Notes: generated by a model not told the origin, from the sequence alone. 64,000 nucleotides of DNA from Cordilura impudica (GCA_963682025.1 OY821521.1:191890575-191954574); one strand, 5' to 3'. Positions 47,057 through 59,319 are shown, counted from the first letter of the stretch. Numbers and translations are program-made.

Positions 47057-47805
47057 TTTTGTTAAAATTTTACGATGATTGACAGTTAAGATTTGGCCTT
47101 TTTGGATTTGCATAGCGATTAAAACTTTTAAACCAAAGTTGCCACAGTGTGACATTTCCTTGGTTGCCGATATTTCTTTTGAAGAAAAAATTGGAAATTT
47201 CTTAAAAATAAACTGCAAAAATTTGCAGATTTTAGTTAAGTAAGCAAAAACAAGCAAATATGGTGAAAAGCTCTACCAAAATATATCTCAAAATGCATAT
47301 TTTTTCATGATCGGGATTTATATTTGAATCAAAGCGTTATTTGTTTTTGAAATAAAAAACATGTACTTGCTATTTTTTTTGCTGACCTACTGATAACAAA
47401 CAATAAAAAAACAATCGCACATAACAAGATTAAAAACAGAAAGTGGATAACGGTAAATTTGGAATTGTTCAGAATTCACTTATTCAGAACGTGAAAACTG
47501 AGATAATTGAGTTGCCTTGTGTTTGCGTATTCAATTTGTTTGTGTTATCATTATATTGAATATTAAAATTTTTTTTTTTGCTAATAGAATAAAGAATAAT
47601 TGCTTTAAATTTTATAAGATGATTTCCTTTATTATTTATAAATTTATAGCTCTTGAAGTAGAAATATGCCGGTGGCCTAATTTTCGCAGTCGTAAGCCAA
47701 TGTATTTTGTACTTTTGTAATTTCCTTATTCGATAACGAATAATATATTGCAAAATTTCTGATACTGGCAGTCGATAACCATAAAAAAAAGAAAATGTTA
47801 CTGGA
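47057..47805. other. No recognised gene
   Basis: AT-rich DNA; frames of 60-90 codons here are low-complexity and overlap on both strands. Nothing assigned. Confidence 0.5.
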
Positions 47806-49074
47806 AAATATATAGACCGACTATGCGGTACTCTATACCATGCTTTTAGAGAACTGGTCTTAATAGGCGTTCACACTACTATACTTTGAGATGTTTTAGC
47901 TCGTGTTTTGAAAAACAAAACAGTCGTTCACACTTGATTTAGTGTGTTTAAGTTCAACATTTCAACAAAATGAACAGCTGTTTCAAAAATAAAAAACAGT
48001 TGTAAAATTTTGAAAATGGATAAAAATAATATCATTAAATTGGCGGCCAACTGCTTTAATTATATTAATGATGAAATTATCAATATAGATGCGTTATTAT
48101 CATTTTTGTATTGATTTTTTTTTTATTGTAATGCCACTTTAATAGTAATGTTAAAAAAACAAGGATGCCAACTTGGCAAAAATGAGAAATATTGCACTGA
48201 ACATGCGCAAAATTAAATACAACTCTGCCATTTTTTTGTTTTTTTGACATGTTTAAGATTTAAACATGTCAATTGAGGTGTTTAGCCAAACGAAAAAATG
48301 TACGGGTAAACATCTCAATTTGACTCGTTTATCGCATAAACACTAAACACTTGGCTGAACGCCGTATTAGGTCCAACTAATTGGGTATTCAAAATGAGCA
48401 TAAATCTGAGTGGAATTTTTATTATTTTTTTTGTCTGCGGATTTGAAAAAGTTCATATCGGATGCTATATTTTTATGGGGAATAAGTCGAAAAATGGACC
48501 GATCCTGGTCATATTTGGTAAAGTCACTTCTTTTTTTTTGCAAAAACATATACAATCCAAATTAGAGAAGAATCTGTGTAATATTTTTTTTTTTTTTTTT
48601 TATAGATTTAAGTGAAGACCGGGAAGCAGCTTCATATGGGGGCTATGACTAAGAATTGTCAGATAGGGTTATATTTGGACTACTTATTAATGGATGTAAT
48701 AAACACATACAAACCCAATTTGATCATGATTGATATGATAATTGGGATCTTATAGCAATTTAAGTAGATCTCATAGGGGTCATTTGTATAGAGACTAGGT
48801 CTGAACATGCACCGATTTTTCTCAATTTCAGTAGTGTTCGTTCCATGGCCGATATAAGTTTATATACGAAATTTCATTACAATATATTCATATTTGCGAC
48901 CTGTAGTTTGATTGCAAGGTTTACATGGACACAAACGGACGAACATCGCAAAATCGGCTCAGAAAGTGATTCAGAGTCAACCGGTATAATAAAAGGTCTA
49001 GTTCAAATATTTTTAGTAGTTAAAAACATCAGCACAAAGTCATTATACTCCAACCACAGTGGTATAGGCTATAA
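47806..49074 (-). mobile_element. DINE subfamily 2, split by a TIR element
   Basis: The 3' end at 47806-47862 ('ATAGACCGACTATGCGGTAC') and the rest at 48367-49074 ('AGTCGAAAAATGGACCGATC', 'ACATGGACACAAACGGACG', 'CCACAGTGGTATAGGCTATA') match 22013-22781 in reverse once 47863-48366 is removed. Confidence 0.82.
47863..48366. mobile_element. TIR element inside DINE (Harbinger-like or Tc1-like)
   Basis: The ends ATAGGCGTTCA and TGAACGCCGTA are imperfect inverted repeats flanked by TTA on both sides (or TA). Its position inside a known DINE sequence fixes the limits. 504 bp, non-coding. A TTA duplication would favour PIF/Harbinger; the evidence is not decisive. Confidence 0.6.
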
Positions 49075-49439
49075 CTAGAAGATTCCAGCACTCGAAATTC
49101 ACTCGAAATTCGAGTGCAAATTCTAGGAAATTTTATTTTTTCATTTAATAAAGACCCTAAAGGTATGCTTCACAATTCAACTCATTTTAAATTAAGAAAA
49201 CAAACTCAACACATTAACACAAACACACACATAGCATTGCATAATTTTATGTATGTGTTAGCAGCAACTTTAAACGATCATATCTCCAAAATAAATATTC
49301 CAGACGATTAAAATCTGTAAATCTGGGTAACAGCTAAAAAGAAATACCTTTCAAATGATAAATTTTTTGTCAAAATCGGGGTAAAACTGTGAAACTTACA
49401 TCAGTCACAAGAAATCTCCTTGTCTATTAATATTATAGA
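49075..49439 (-). mobile_element. Non-autonomous Helitron H1 at DINE 5' end
   Basis: Starts CTAGAAGATTCCAGCACTCG with part of the hairpin arm duplicated (ATTCACTCGAA), and ends TATTAATATTATAGA before T. It is inserted right at the 5' terminus of the DINE element ending at 49074. Confidence 0.9.
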
Positions 49440-50993
49440 TAAACTTTACCCAGAAGGATATTCTTGGCAGCTTTATGGAAAAACATACTGCTTTAGCCAA
49501 AAGTATTTTGTCGAATACTTTACAAAGAAGAACAAAGTCTAACCAACTATGGGAACGTGGTAGTTTTTTCGAATGATTTTGAGATGTTGATTCTCGTCGG
49601 AATCAGATGATGACGAATAAAAAAACTAAGTTGAATCCATATTACTAATATTTTATTTCTTTTTAATGTCTTACTTTTTTAAATTTTATAATAAACATAG
49701 ATATGTTTTTTGTTTACATTTTTGCTATAATCTGTTGTAAAACATATTTAATTATAGCGTCTTTTCGTAACGAGTAAAAAATTACAAATATTTTTACTAT
49801 GGAAATAAATTTCGTTACGGAATTGTTTCGATCTCTATTGTAAAACATATTTAATTATTGCGTCTTTTCGTAACTAGTAAAAAATTACAAATATTTTTAC
49901 TATGGAAATAAATTTCGATACGGAATTATTTCAATCACTATTGCGAAAATTAGGGTCCTGAACATGCACTCAGTTTTGCTCGCCAGTATATATTCCGCTT
50001 AGAGCCAAAAGTTAAATGCGAGCAATTATTATATCGCTCCACCCTAATGGACGAGTACATAATGCATTTCAGTTCCACCATGTATGGCTATTTCAAAATT
50101 TAAATATATGTATGTATACCAACATTGCCTTAAGAAATGCATCACTAGATATGGACTGTTTTCAAACTATACCTACAGATAAAACGTGGTGAAAAGTCAC
50201 GCTTGGTTTAACAATTTGTGTTATGTACACATTGTAGAAACAAATACCAAAAAAAAAAATACAAATACAACAAAATATATAAAACAGGTTCTCGTGATTT
50301 CAAAGCTTTTGGCTAAACTGAACTGTAAAAAGTCAACCATTAAAGGTGTGCCATAAGTAGAGATAGACCTCGTTTTAGGACAGAAAAAGAAAATTTCATC
50401 ATACATTTTTTCCCCTCGTAAAAATAAAACTCAAACATTTAAAAACTCATGTGTGTGTATATATGTTTTATTATTATTATTTTTTTTTTTTTTTTTCAAA
50501 TCGATTAATGAACATTTTTGTCGTTTTAAAGTTTATGGCCATTAACATTGGCCTGGCTGCTGGTGCATGTTTTATGCTTTATACTCCATCGAATAAATTG
50601 CATGTTTTCTTGATTTAATTGGCCCAGCGCGAGTAGCTGACCGAATCAGCCTTTAGTTTTTTTTTTTTTTTTTTTTTTTGTAATTTGTAATACTTGAGAT
50701 GCCTTTTTATATTTCGTCTTTTTTTTTTTTGTCCAACATGCAGTTTAGTTATGATTTTCTTCCGTATGAAACCTTTCTTTTGCTAAGTTGCTTTTAAACT
50801 TGACTTTTTTGTAGCACGTCTTTATAAAAGGTGTATATAGAAATATAAAATTTTTATTGCGTCGTACATTTAGGTTTTTTTTATTATTGTTCACATCTTA
50901 AAACCCGTTTTATATCTTAAGTAATGTAAGCTTGTTTTCTTTGACTTATCTTTGACAGAAATTCTTTCTAAAGCTGGTATCAGACCACATGTT
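49440..50993. other. No recognised gene; one tandem duplication
   Basis: A segment of about 105 bp (49739-49836, with AAAAAATTACAAATATTTTT) is repeated directly at about 49840-49937. 50530-50650 is less AT-rich ('TGGCCATTAACATTGGCCTG') and looks unique, with a long T-run after it. No reading frame can be defended. Confidence 0.5.
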
Positions 50994-51190
50994 TATACCC
51001 TCTACCACTAATTGGTGGGGGTGTAATGAGTTTGTACCAAAAATATTTGATCTAGATCTACCTTTTGATAGTATTTGAGTATTTCAATTATACCATCGAC
51101 TTAATTTCACTTTTTGATTCGATTTTCCTATGTCCGTCTGACCATGTAAACCTTGTAAACTACTGGAGTCTAATTGTTGTATCGAAATTT
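50994..51190 (+). mobile_element. Degenerate DINE subfamily 2, 5' fragment
   Basis: TTTATACCCTCTACCACTAA, a mirrored GGTGGGGGTGTAATGAG, ACCAAAAATATTTGATCTAG and TATGTCCGTCTGACCATGTA follow the order of the subfamily-2 5' end. Confidence 0.6.
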
Positions 51191-51526
51191 TACGATCGAA
51201 TTTATTTTTTTATTTTCCTAAATAAAATATTGAGAACGAATTATGGCCCCTAATTAAGAGTAAAAGTAAAACGATTAAGATCATTAGCTTTTCCTTCATT
51301 TAATATATAAGAACCAAAAAGGTTGTAAAATAATATTGTTTTTCCTTGCTTTAATTGCGCACTACAACTCTTAAAATTTTTGCTATGGAAACATCAGTTC
51401 CTTAAATAAAAAATATTTTATTAAAATAAGGTAATAGCAAAATATTTAATTTATTTGTATATACACCTTCAAATCATCCAGAAAATTTTCTATAAAATGA
51501 GGAGCTAAAATATTTGTAATGATTTC

Positions 51527-51612
51527 AATGGCGCGTGCTAAAGAAGAAGAAGAAAGCATATATTTAAAAAATGCATAACTACACTGTATTCTTAATCGGA
51601 CCGGTTTCTGGC
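51527..51612. repeat. Dispersed segment shared with a Helitron
   Basis: In reverse orientation this matches 8778-8872, for example ACCGGTCCGATTAAGAATAC and ATATATGCTTTCTTCTTCTT. It is not part of the H1 consensus. Confidence 0.75.
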
Positions 51613-51779
51613 ATTTCAGCCTTTATCAGCGTTTTATTGAACATTGTGATAATTGTTATGTTATAATTGAATAGATTGTTTCTATATGAAATCTTTCTAC
51701 TTAGGGCGGCCGTGAGTTTTGAACCGTGAACCTTCACATACACTCGTACTTGCACTTTTTGGTCAGCGGTTTAACACAC

Positions 51780-52215
51780 TCAAATAAAGTCAGACCTACG
51801 AGCAGTGTGGTTAGAATCAGTTTTCGTACCATACAGCTTTTACTTCGTATTAATTTCAGAAGATACAACTCGTAATGATGTTGGCAAATTTTGTACGATG
51901 GACTCTAAAAGTTGCAGCTTTACTGTCTGCACCTGCTGAACAGTACACTCCACTAAGATGATCCGTAGAAGAAAAATCACTATGAACAGCAGTGTAAAGT
52001 GCAAGAATTGTTTGGCTTCTTTGTTTTTCGGTCGGAATTGATATATTTTTAAATAAATTTCATCTCATTCTGGTGTTAGAAGTTTGATCGCTTTGCACCG
52101 ATTTGACTTTTGCAATAAATACATAAAGCTTTTGTGTCATCTTTCAATGGTCTAGCCACTTTTTAAACAATGGATCGTACTCCTATATTTTTCTGCACTT
52201 TCGTACATAACGCTC
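51780..52215 (-). pseudogene. BED-finger / hAT-related fragment
   Basis: Minus-strand text from about 52220 reads 'MERYVRKCRKI', then 'EYDPLFKKWLDH', 'KLYVFIAKVKSVQSDQTSN', 'STDHLSGVYCSAGADSKAAT' and 'FRVHRTKFANII'. This order resembles the N-terminal region of insect BED-type proteins derived from hAT transposons, ending in an LHRTKC-like motif. Stops interrupt it and the zinc-binding Cys residues are largely lost. It is not close to the intact hAT at 29523. Assignment is by pattern only. Confidence 0.45.
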
Positions 52216-53594
52216 CATCTTAACAATTACATTTTGTATTTATATTTAAATAAAAAAAACGAAGAATTGATAAATTATATTTAAAATGAGCAGTTGCAAA
52301 AAAAAAAAGTGTAAGCATCTGTTCAAGTATACACAATTTTGATTAACATGAACGGTTGTATTTAAAAGGCGCTAAAGCGCTAAAAATAAAAATGAAAAGC
52401 AGCGATTCAGTATTTTTTTTAAAAGGGCGCTAAATGGAAAAAATTTGCTTTTTGGTTAGTTAAAAGGCGCTAAATCTAGCGCGAAAATATACTTTTTTAA
52501 AATAAAATATTTTTATAGCGTATTTCATATGCGTTAAGGCGTAATAAAAGCAAAAACTTACTTATTTTTCTGTTCGTCGGCTAAAGCCTTTAATGATTTT
52601 TATTAATGATTATTGCACAATTGTTTTACTTGCATCAAAAATTATACAAATGTGTTTATTCATATATGAAATGATTCCCATGATATCATCATAATATTGA
52701 AGCGGCGATGAATGAGTTTAAATAAACAATCCCATTTGTTTGTAATCTTCTTTAAAAAATTTGTGTAATGTATTTGTTTTTTCCATTTCCTTAAATAAAT
52801 TGTAAATTGTCTTTTTAATCATAAATCTTTACTGTTCTATACTAAAAAGTATTGATTCTATGAGTAGACAGTTGTATTTTTTGACAAACAAAATGTTTGT
52901 TTATATACGCCTAAAAAACTAAAATAAATTTTATGTATGTTTGAGGTTGTATTTTATAGCCCGAACTTAAGTTTTTTTTATTAATATTTTAGTCTCATAA
53001 TTTTTCGTTACATTGTAAAATAGAAGAACTGGTTCGTGCTGTCAAATGCAGGTTTAAGAAATTAAAAATTTAATTGAAATGTTGAAATTCACTTTCACTT
53101 AAGTGTTAAAGAAATCTTTAGTGATAACTATAAAACCGAAACATACCGATATTTTGGGCGTTAACTATAAAAACTGTCCTAAAAGTTATAGAAAAATTTA
53201 TTAAATTTTTTTTTTTAATTTTCTTTTAAATCTTTTTATATTTGAGCTAGAAATTAATCATACTAAAGATTGATGTTTTTACTTTAATTAATGCAAAAGT
53301 ATTAGAACATTTGATTCAAAAACTGATTTATATTCTGCCAGGCAGTTTATATAGTTGCTTCGGAGCAATCCTTAGAAGTAACCAAAAGCAGTAGATAGTA
53401 ATAAATTCCTGGGATGATAAAACAATATTCATTCAAATTAGATTAAAAATCAAGCTCTAATATTAAGTGAAATCATAAGACTATAATATCTAACCTGATC
53501 TTAAAATTTTGTTGGTGACTTTGAAGTCCGGTCTAGTAAAAGTTATAGGATATAAAATTTGATTTATAAAATAAGTCTTTAAAAAATCCAGAGT
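52216..53594. other. No recognised gene
   Basis: AT-rich. The motif GGCGCTAAA recurs several times at 52365-52480. No frames or termini recognised. Confidence 0.5.
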
Positions 53595-54300
53595 TCAGAA
53601 AAAAACCAGAGTTCAGAAAAAAACACACACTGAATAAAAAACTCGTACATATATGTAAACAAACATAACTTAGACCAACACACACATATTTTTATTTTCA
53701 TACCAATTATGTTTGTTTTTAAATTTTCTTCGGTGCCCAACACAACCATGACTGTGTTCGTTTTAATATTTCGTTATTTACACGAACATTTTTGTATCAC
53801 ATACTTTTTGTTTCAATCACACATAACGCACACATTTTTGAGTGTTGCTTTATTTGAAGTTCATGTTCTGGTACGTGTAGTGAAAAAAAACACAGAACAT
53901 GTACAATAAACAGGTTCGAGTTCAGTTATATTTTAAGTCGTGTTGTGGCTCGTGTAGTAAGAAAAAACACAACATGTACAATAAACAGGTTCGAGTTCAG
54001 TTATATTTTAAGTCGTGTTTAAAATATAACTGAACTCGAACCTGTTTATTGTACGTACCAGAACATGAACTTCAAATAAAGCAACACTCAAAAATGTGTG
54101 CGTTATGTGTGATTGAAACAAAAAGTATGTGATACAAAAATGTTCGTGTAAATAACGAAATATTAAAACGAACACAGTCATGGTTGTGTTGGGCACCGTA
54201 GAAAATTTAGAAACGCACATAATTGATATGAAAATAAAGATATGTGTTGGCTGTTTTTGAACAGAACATTGTGTGTTTCATGTGTGTATTTTCTGAACCT
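53595..54300. mobile_element. Foldback element, two arms
   Basis: Left arm about 53628-54015 and right arm about 54017-54270 are reverse complements, meeting at TTTAAGTCGTGTTTAAA. Each encodes on opposite strands the same chance peptide ('VPNTTMTVFVLIFRYLHEHF'), which proves the inversion. The left arm also has an internal 70-bp direct duplication (AATAAACAGGTTCGAGTTCA twice). Non-coding. Confidence 0.88.
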
Positions 54301-54929
54301 TGAAAAAAACACACACTCAATAAAAAAAACTCATACATATATGTAAACAAACATAGCTCAGACCAACAAACACATATTTTATTTTCATATCAATTATGTG
54401 TGTTTCTAACTTTTTTACGGTACCCAACACAAGCATGGCTGTGTTTCGTTTTAATATTTCGTTATCTACACGAACATTTTTCTATCACGTATTTTTTGTT
54501 TCGAACACACATAAACCACACAGATTCGAGTGTATCTTTATTTTAAGTTCGTTTTCTTAAAACATTATCCACTCGCGATCGGAAAAATCTGAAACACCCC
54601 TATAATAACGACAGCAATTGTTTCAAGAAATTTATTAAAAATATAAAAATAATTCATTAGCAGTTATAAAAAAATAAAAATAAAAAGATAATAATAAAAT
54701 TAAAAAGATAATAATAAAAATAAAAAGATAATAATAAAAATAAAAAGATAATAATAAAAAAAATAAAAATATAGTAATAAAATAGAAAACAGAAATTTTA
54801 TATATTGTTTATGACTTAATTTCGTTTTTTTTTTTCGATCGCGAGTGGATAATGTTTTAGTTTTTAGATGTACGCGTTGAAGAACATGTTCTGTTTTTTT
54901 AGCAGTACATCGCATTTTTATTTTTTATG
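54301..54929 (+). mobile_element. Third foldback arm interrupted by a MITE
   Basis: 'AAAAAAACACACACTCAATA' to 'CACAGATTCGAGTGTATC' repeats the left arm of the preceding foldback in direct orientation with moderate divergence. It is cut at 54559 by the MITE 54560-54857. A possible remainder ('GAAGAACATGTTCTG') follows it. Confidence 0.75.
54560..54857. mobile_element. TA-flanked MITE (M5) with internal VNTR
   Basis: AAACATTATCCACTCGCGAT at the left is mirrored by ATCGCGAGTGGATAATGTTT at the right, with TA on both sides. 298 bp. The middle holds four or more copies of AATAAAAATAAAAAGATAAT. The 71-codon minus-strand frame here is repeat-derived. Confidence 0.88.
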
Positions 54930-55778
54930 AATTTTTAAAGAACAAAAAAAAATTTTTTTTTGTGAAAATAGTTTTTTTTTTTTTTAAACTTCCACGACAT
55001 CTCTGAAACTGCTGGTCAAATTTAAAACCAATGTATGCACGGCTTAAAGATAATATTGTTGACGAGTTTTGGATTTTTCTTTAACTGAATATAATGAACC
55101 GTTTTCAAGTTATTCCAATAATGTAATGGAAGTGCCTTAAGTTTGGACATAACGGTATATCGCGAAAAGTCGAAATGATAGAAAAAACCAATTGCAGATT
55201 TGAAATCAGCGACCTCAAATTAGTAAAAAAAAATGCAAAAAGTTCCAGTCAACACCAAAAAAGTTAAGTTTTGTTCCCTTGTCTTATTATCGCGCCAAAG
55301 GCCTTTAAAAAGTGTACTCTGAGGGCCTATGGGCCTAAATTATGAAGTCCTCTTCGTGACCGTTGACTTGAAGTCAAAAATTCTCTAAAAAAAAACAACT
55401 TTTATGTACCATAAAAAATTTACTAAGTTAAAAAATTAAAATCTGGCCGCAAAGAGGATTTAAAGTTCTTGTCAGATACAATATAAAAAAACCGGACAAA
55501 ATCGGGAATATAATTTTGTCTGCATTGCGGCACCCAATTTAAAGACATGATGAAGAACACGAAGATATGAGAGAAACACGTTTAAATTTATAAGAAATTT
55601 TACAAATCCTTAAAAAAAATAGATTCACCTATAGGTTCTCCAACTATTTTTCTAAAATCAATTGATATTTTCTTAAATACAATTGATAATTTCATACAAT
55701 TATTGCTAATTTCTGAAAACAGATTGGAAATGGTGCAGAAATGTTGGGCAGAATTGTGACCACAAATGATTAAATCTA
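54930..55778. other. No recognised gene
   Basis: Mostly A/T-rich, with a slightly less AT-rich stretch at 55240-55400. No feature assigned. Confidence 0.5.
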
Positions 55779-55842
55779 CTAGCAGAGTCCAGCACTCGAA
55801 ATTCGAGTACAAATTCTAGGAAATTTTATTTTTTCAATAAAT
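55779..55842 (-). mobile_element. Helitron H1 3' end only
   Basis: CTAGCAGAGTCCAGCACTCG with hairpin, then the H1 sequence for about 64 bp and no further. Solo 3' terminus. Confidence 0.8.
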
Positions 55843-55934
55843 TTTTTTCTTCAAATGTTTTTTTATTCTATATATATAAAAAATATTTTAAAATTTAAAT
55901 AAAATTCATTAAATTGTGAATTTTTTAAAACATT

Positions 55935-57160
55935 TTTTTTTACAAAGGTATCTATAGTACATCCGTTTTGGAGAGAAATCTATATATTAAGGGCCTTTTC
56001 GACTATAGATGCCAATTTTGATATTTTCAAAAAATTTTAAAACACTGTTTTCATTTGGAAGTAATAATATTATAATAACAGATTCATTGTGGCTACTGAA
56101 TTTATTGCCAACCGAATTATGATTACAATTCTATTCTCATAAGAGTAAATATTTGACTACAACAGAAAACGTTAACTGCTATTAAACAATTTTATTTTTT
56201 AAAACAATTTTATTTTTTATTCGTTGGGTGTTAAATTTTGAGATCAAAACCTAATTATACATGAAGAATTTTAACATTTTTCTGTACCGTAACATTATAT
56301 AAAAAAAAAACTTTTGTTTATAAAACCGTGTTCAAATAATACAAATTTTATTTATAAAGTATTATTTATATAAATACATATATGTATTATTATATATGTA
56401 TATAATTTCCAAGAAATTCCCTTTGTTTAAAACTTTTGTTTACATATTAAGACCGCCTGCAAGATGTTATAAATTATTCATAATGAAGTTATTGCATATA
56501 ATTTCAAATAAAACGTAATTAAACATTGAAACGTTATTGACTGGAAACAAAACAAAACAATATGTATAAAAAAAAATATACGAAAAAAAAACGGTACTGG
56601 TACAAACATAATTTAGTTAATTATGCATAATAATAAAAAAAAATTAATGACATTGAAATGAGTGAAATTTTTATATAATTAAACACATTTTCTATGGATT
56701 AAAAATGAGAAAATTGTTTGCATATTTTATATTTAGCCCCACATACACACTTTGGTATTGTACAGTTTTAGTGCACAAAATAAAAAAAAATGATTTAGTA
56801 AAAAATTTCGATTTAATTTATCGGTATTTTCTCGAAAAATTTGGGGTATTTGAAGCTTTTAATCAAAACTCCGATTTGAATACATATGTTGTTCTAGAAC
56901 TTCTTAGTAAGCATATTTAATTTTTTTTAACGCAATTTATATTTATTTTTGTTGGACAACCTGCATTAATTTTATGAATTAGAAAAAAACATTATGCCCA
57001 AAAATTCTTTAATATTTTTCCAGGAAAAACAAGGCATTGTCTCGGCAGAAGAGACATTAAAATAACGCTTGCGATACCCAGATTTTACAACATTTTTTTT
57101 TTGACAAAGGTATCTATAGTACATCCGTTTTGGAGAGAAATCTATATATTAAGGGCCGTA
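55935..57160. repeat. Segment bounded by 65-bp direct repeats
   Basis: ACAAAGGTATCTATAGTACA through 'AATCTATATATTAAGGGCC' occurs at about 55942-55995 and again at about 57103-57157, almost identical and in the same orientation. The roughly 1.1 kb between is AT-rich and non-coding (a 71-codon frame at 56705-56920 is unrecognised). Confidence 0.8.
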
Positions 57161-57275
57161 TGCAAAAAAAAAAAAAAAATAATAAAATTGAACTTCAAGT
57201 AGACTTTATCAAAAATTTTGTATGAAAAACATACAATAAAGTCTACTTGAAGTACACTTTAATTTTTTTACCACT
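57161..57275. repeat. Relative of the 86-bp MITE M6
   Basis: ACTTCAAGTAGACTTTAT and ATAAAGTCTACTTGAAGT form an inverted repeat. The second half matches the MITE at 59320-59405 ('TGTATGAAAAACATACAATA'). Confidence 0.7.
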
Positions 57276-57923
57276 AGATTCAACTGGCTAATTCCATAGT
57301 GCCAGACATGACATTCAGAGATTTTTCTAATCCAATATTATACAGTAAAGAGTTTTCATTGTTCATAAAAATATACAAAATTATGCAGAGGGACCTGAAC
57401 AACATATTTTACCATTAGAAAAAGTGGGAAAGTATTATTGTTATTAATAATTGGTGACAGACATGACAATATACAGATATCATTTTAGAGGATGTTTGTG
57501 AAACACAGAAAAGCTCTGAAGTTATTTGTATGACAAATAAGAAACAGTTGTTTATAGTTAATATAAGAACTATTTTATTAATAAAGTATATAAAAAACAT
57601 GAATTCTAAAATAAATTATAGTAAAAAGAAGTATTTTGTAATGTGACAGACATGACACTGCTTTTAGTTTCAAAATTAGTTAACTAAACTTTTCCTTTCT
57701 TGCTGGAAAAATAGGGGCTATAAAAATACATATAAAAAACTATTGTCATATTTTCAGGTCATTTGAACCTTTTTCTTTGAAATGGTATCAATAAAAATTA
57801 TTTAAATTAAAATTTTAAAATTGGACCTAAAGTTGACCTTTGCATGGAATTACCCAACTATGATTGTGTGTGAAGCGTTGTTGTGTTTCACATCATAAAT
57901 TTTTTATCTTCGAAGTATCTATT
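57276..57923. other. No recognised gene
   Basis: The phrase GACAGACATGACA-like text recurs at about 57303, 57457 and 57643 (CAGACATGACA). This suggests a short-period old repeat of about 170 bp. Otherwise nothing is seen. Confidence 0.4.
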
Positions 57924-58250
57924 TCATTGTTTTTGTACGAATTTTTTCAAAATTTTACTTATTGTTAGCAGCATATTTACTGAACGAATTTCTTGTGAAT
58001 CTTTTGTGGTTTTTATTTTTTGAATTGGATAAATACAATATTCTTCTAGACAGTCAGGAAAAAATCCAGTTAGAAGGGAAGATGCAATAAAACGTTGTAA
58101 AAGAGGTGCTTCTATTATATCAAAATTATCCAGTAACATTTTAACTGTGAGACAATTATAATCTTTTTTGTTGTTTATAGCATGCATAATATTTTTCAAT
58201 ATACTTATATCAATGATTTCAAATTTAAAGTTATTTTGTGGGTGCTCTTT
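57924..58250 (-). pseudogene. LINE reverse-transcriptase fragment
   Basis: Ends with 'FFPDCLEEYCIYPIQKIKTT' and 'VNMLLTISKILKKFVQKQ', the recognisable early reverse-transcriptase motifs of Jockey/CR1-type LINEs (usually FP..LK...V.PI.K and RP.N.L......EK). Upstream 'NNKKDYNCLTVKMLLDNFDI' also fits. The catalytic YADD region is lost. The 5' side is cut off by the M4-type MITE at 58251. Confidence 0.8.
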
Positions 58251-58650
58251 AAGGTGTGTTGACACTATATGTAATGTCAGTTTTACGATCCATATGTAAT
58301 TCCGTGTGTATGTCAAAACTGGCATTATACATACGATTCATAATTTTTGCGTTCAAACGTACATATGAAATTGCGCCTGACATAACCTTGTTTGTTTTCT
58401 TTACAACAGCAGATTTTTTAATTTGTGAATTTACAAAATTTACTGTTAAAAATAAAGTTATACATTTTACATATTTTTTAATTTTTATTTAATATTAAAC
58501 TATTTATTTTTCTTTTAATATTAATCTCTTTAATTTACTTTGTTTTTCTTTTGCCATAAGCAGTGTTGTATTTTCATATGTTTTGTCATGCCAAAATAGA
58601 ACCTGTTCTAATTGAAAAATGTACATATGACTTTCAACATCTACTAATTT
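58251..58650. mobile_element. MITE family M4, diverged, right end lost
   Basis: AAGGTGTGTTGACACTATAT replaces the M4 terminus. The interior matches 46048-46538: 'CATACGATTCATAATTTTTG', 'AGCAGTGTTGTATTTTCATA' and 'AAAATAGAACCTGTTCTAAT'. Similarity ends near 58640. Confidence 0.75.
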
Positions 58651-59217
58651 TAGCAATTGAGAGCTCTGTTTTATAGTAATTTCGGAATAACTTGTAATTA
58701 TTCAAATAAAACTTATTATTAAACCACACATATATTTGGTAAAGTCGAATATTTGTTCCATTCAATGATTTTAAATTGTTATTGAACCAAGCGTTTGTTT
58801 TTGTTTCCTTATATATTTTGTTGCTATCATTGATTTTAGCGCATCGTTTATGGTTTTACATAATCCAATAATATAATGCATTACCAAGAGCATTTGGTGA
58901 TATATTATACCGGAAACTGTCGTTATCAAAATTAAATGTTCTTATCTGTTTTCTTTTAGGGTATTCAATTTTGTGCATAATATTTGATACCACATAATCA
59001 ATCAGATTGAATAAAATTGGACACTTATTTTTTCGTTCTTTAACATATCAAAGTTTCATCACGATCTGAGTATGGCCCCATGATCCTTCCTTGTTTTTTA
59101 TATTAAACTAGTAAATTTCGTAAATTTGCTATTTATTATTTTTTGTTTGTCATCAATTAATTATATTTTATGAAAATATCTTTTTTTTTAGTTTTTTCTA
59201 ATGACTTAATTTACATA
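58651..59217. other. No recognised gene
   Basis: AT-rich non-coding DNA up to the TA at 59216-59217 that precedes a Tc1-like element. Confidence 0.5.
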
Positions 59218-59319
59218 CAGTGTTGGTCAGAACAAAAGCAACCAAAACCACTATTGACCTTTTTTGTATTTTTAAGCAAGTTATTGTTGTTTCTCCAAAA
59301 TCTTCTTTATAATTTCTTA

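Noticed and set aside
49440..49560. Short open stretch 'KLYPEGYSWQLYGKTYCFSQ'
   Set aside because: Stops after about 33 codons and matches no family I can name.
53709..54220. Matching 66- and 70-codon frames on opposite strands
   Set aside because: They are the same non-coding arm of a foldback element read in both orientations, not a gene pair.
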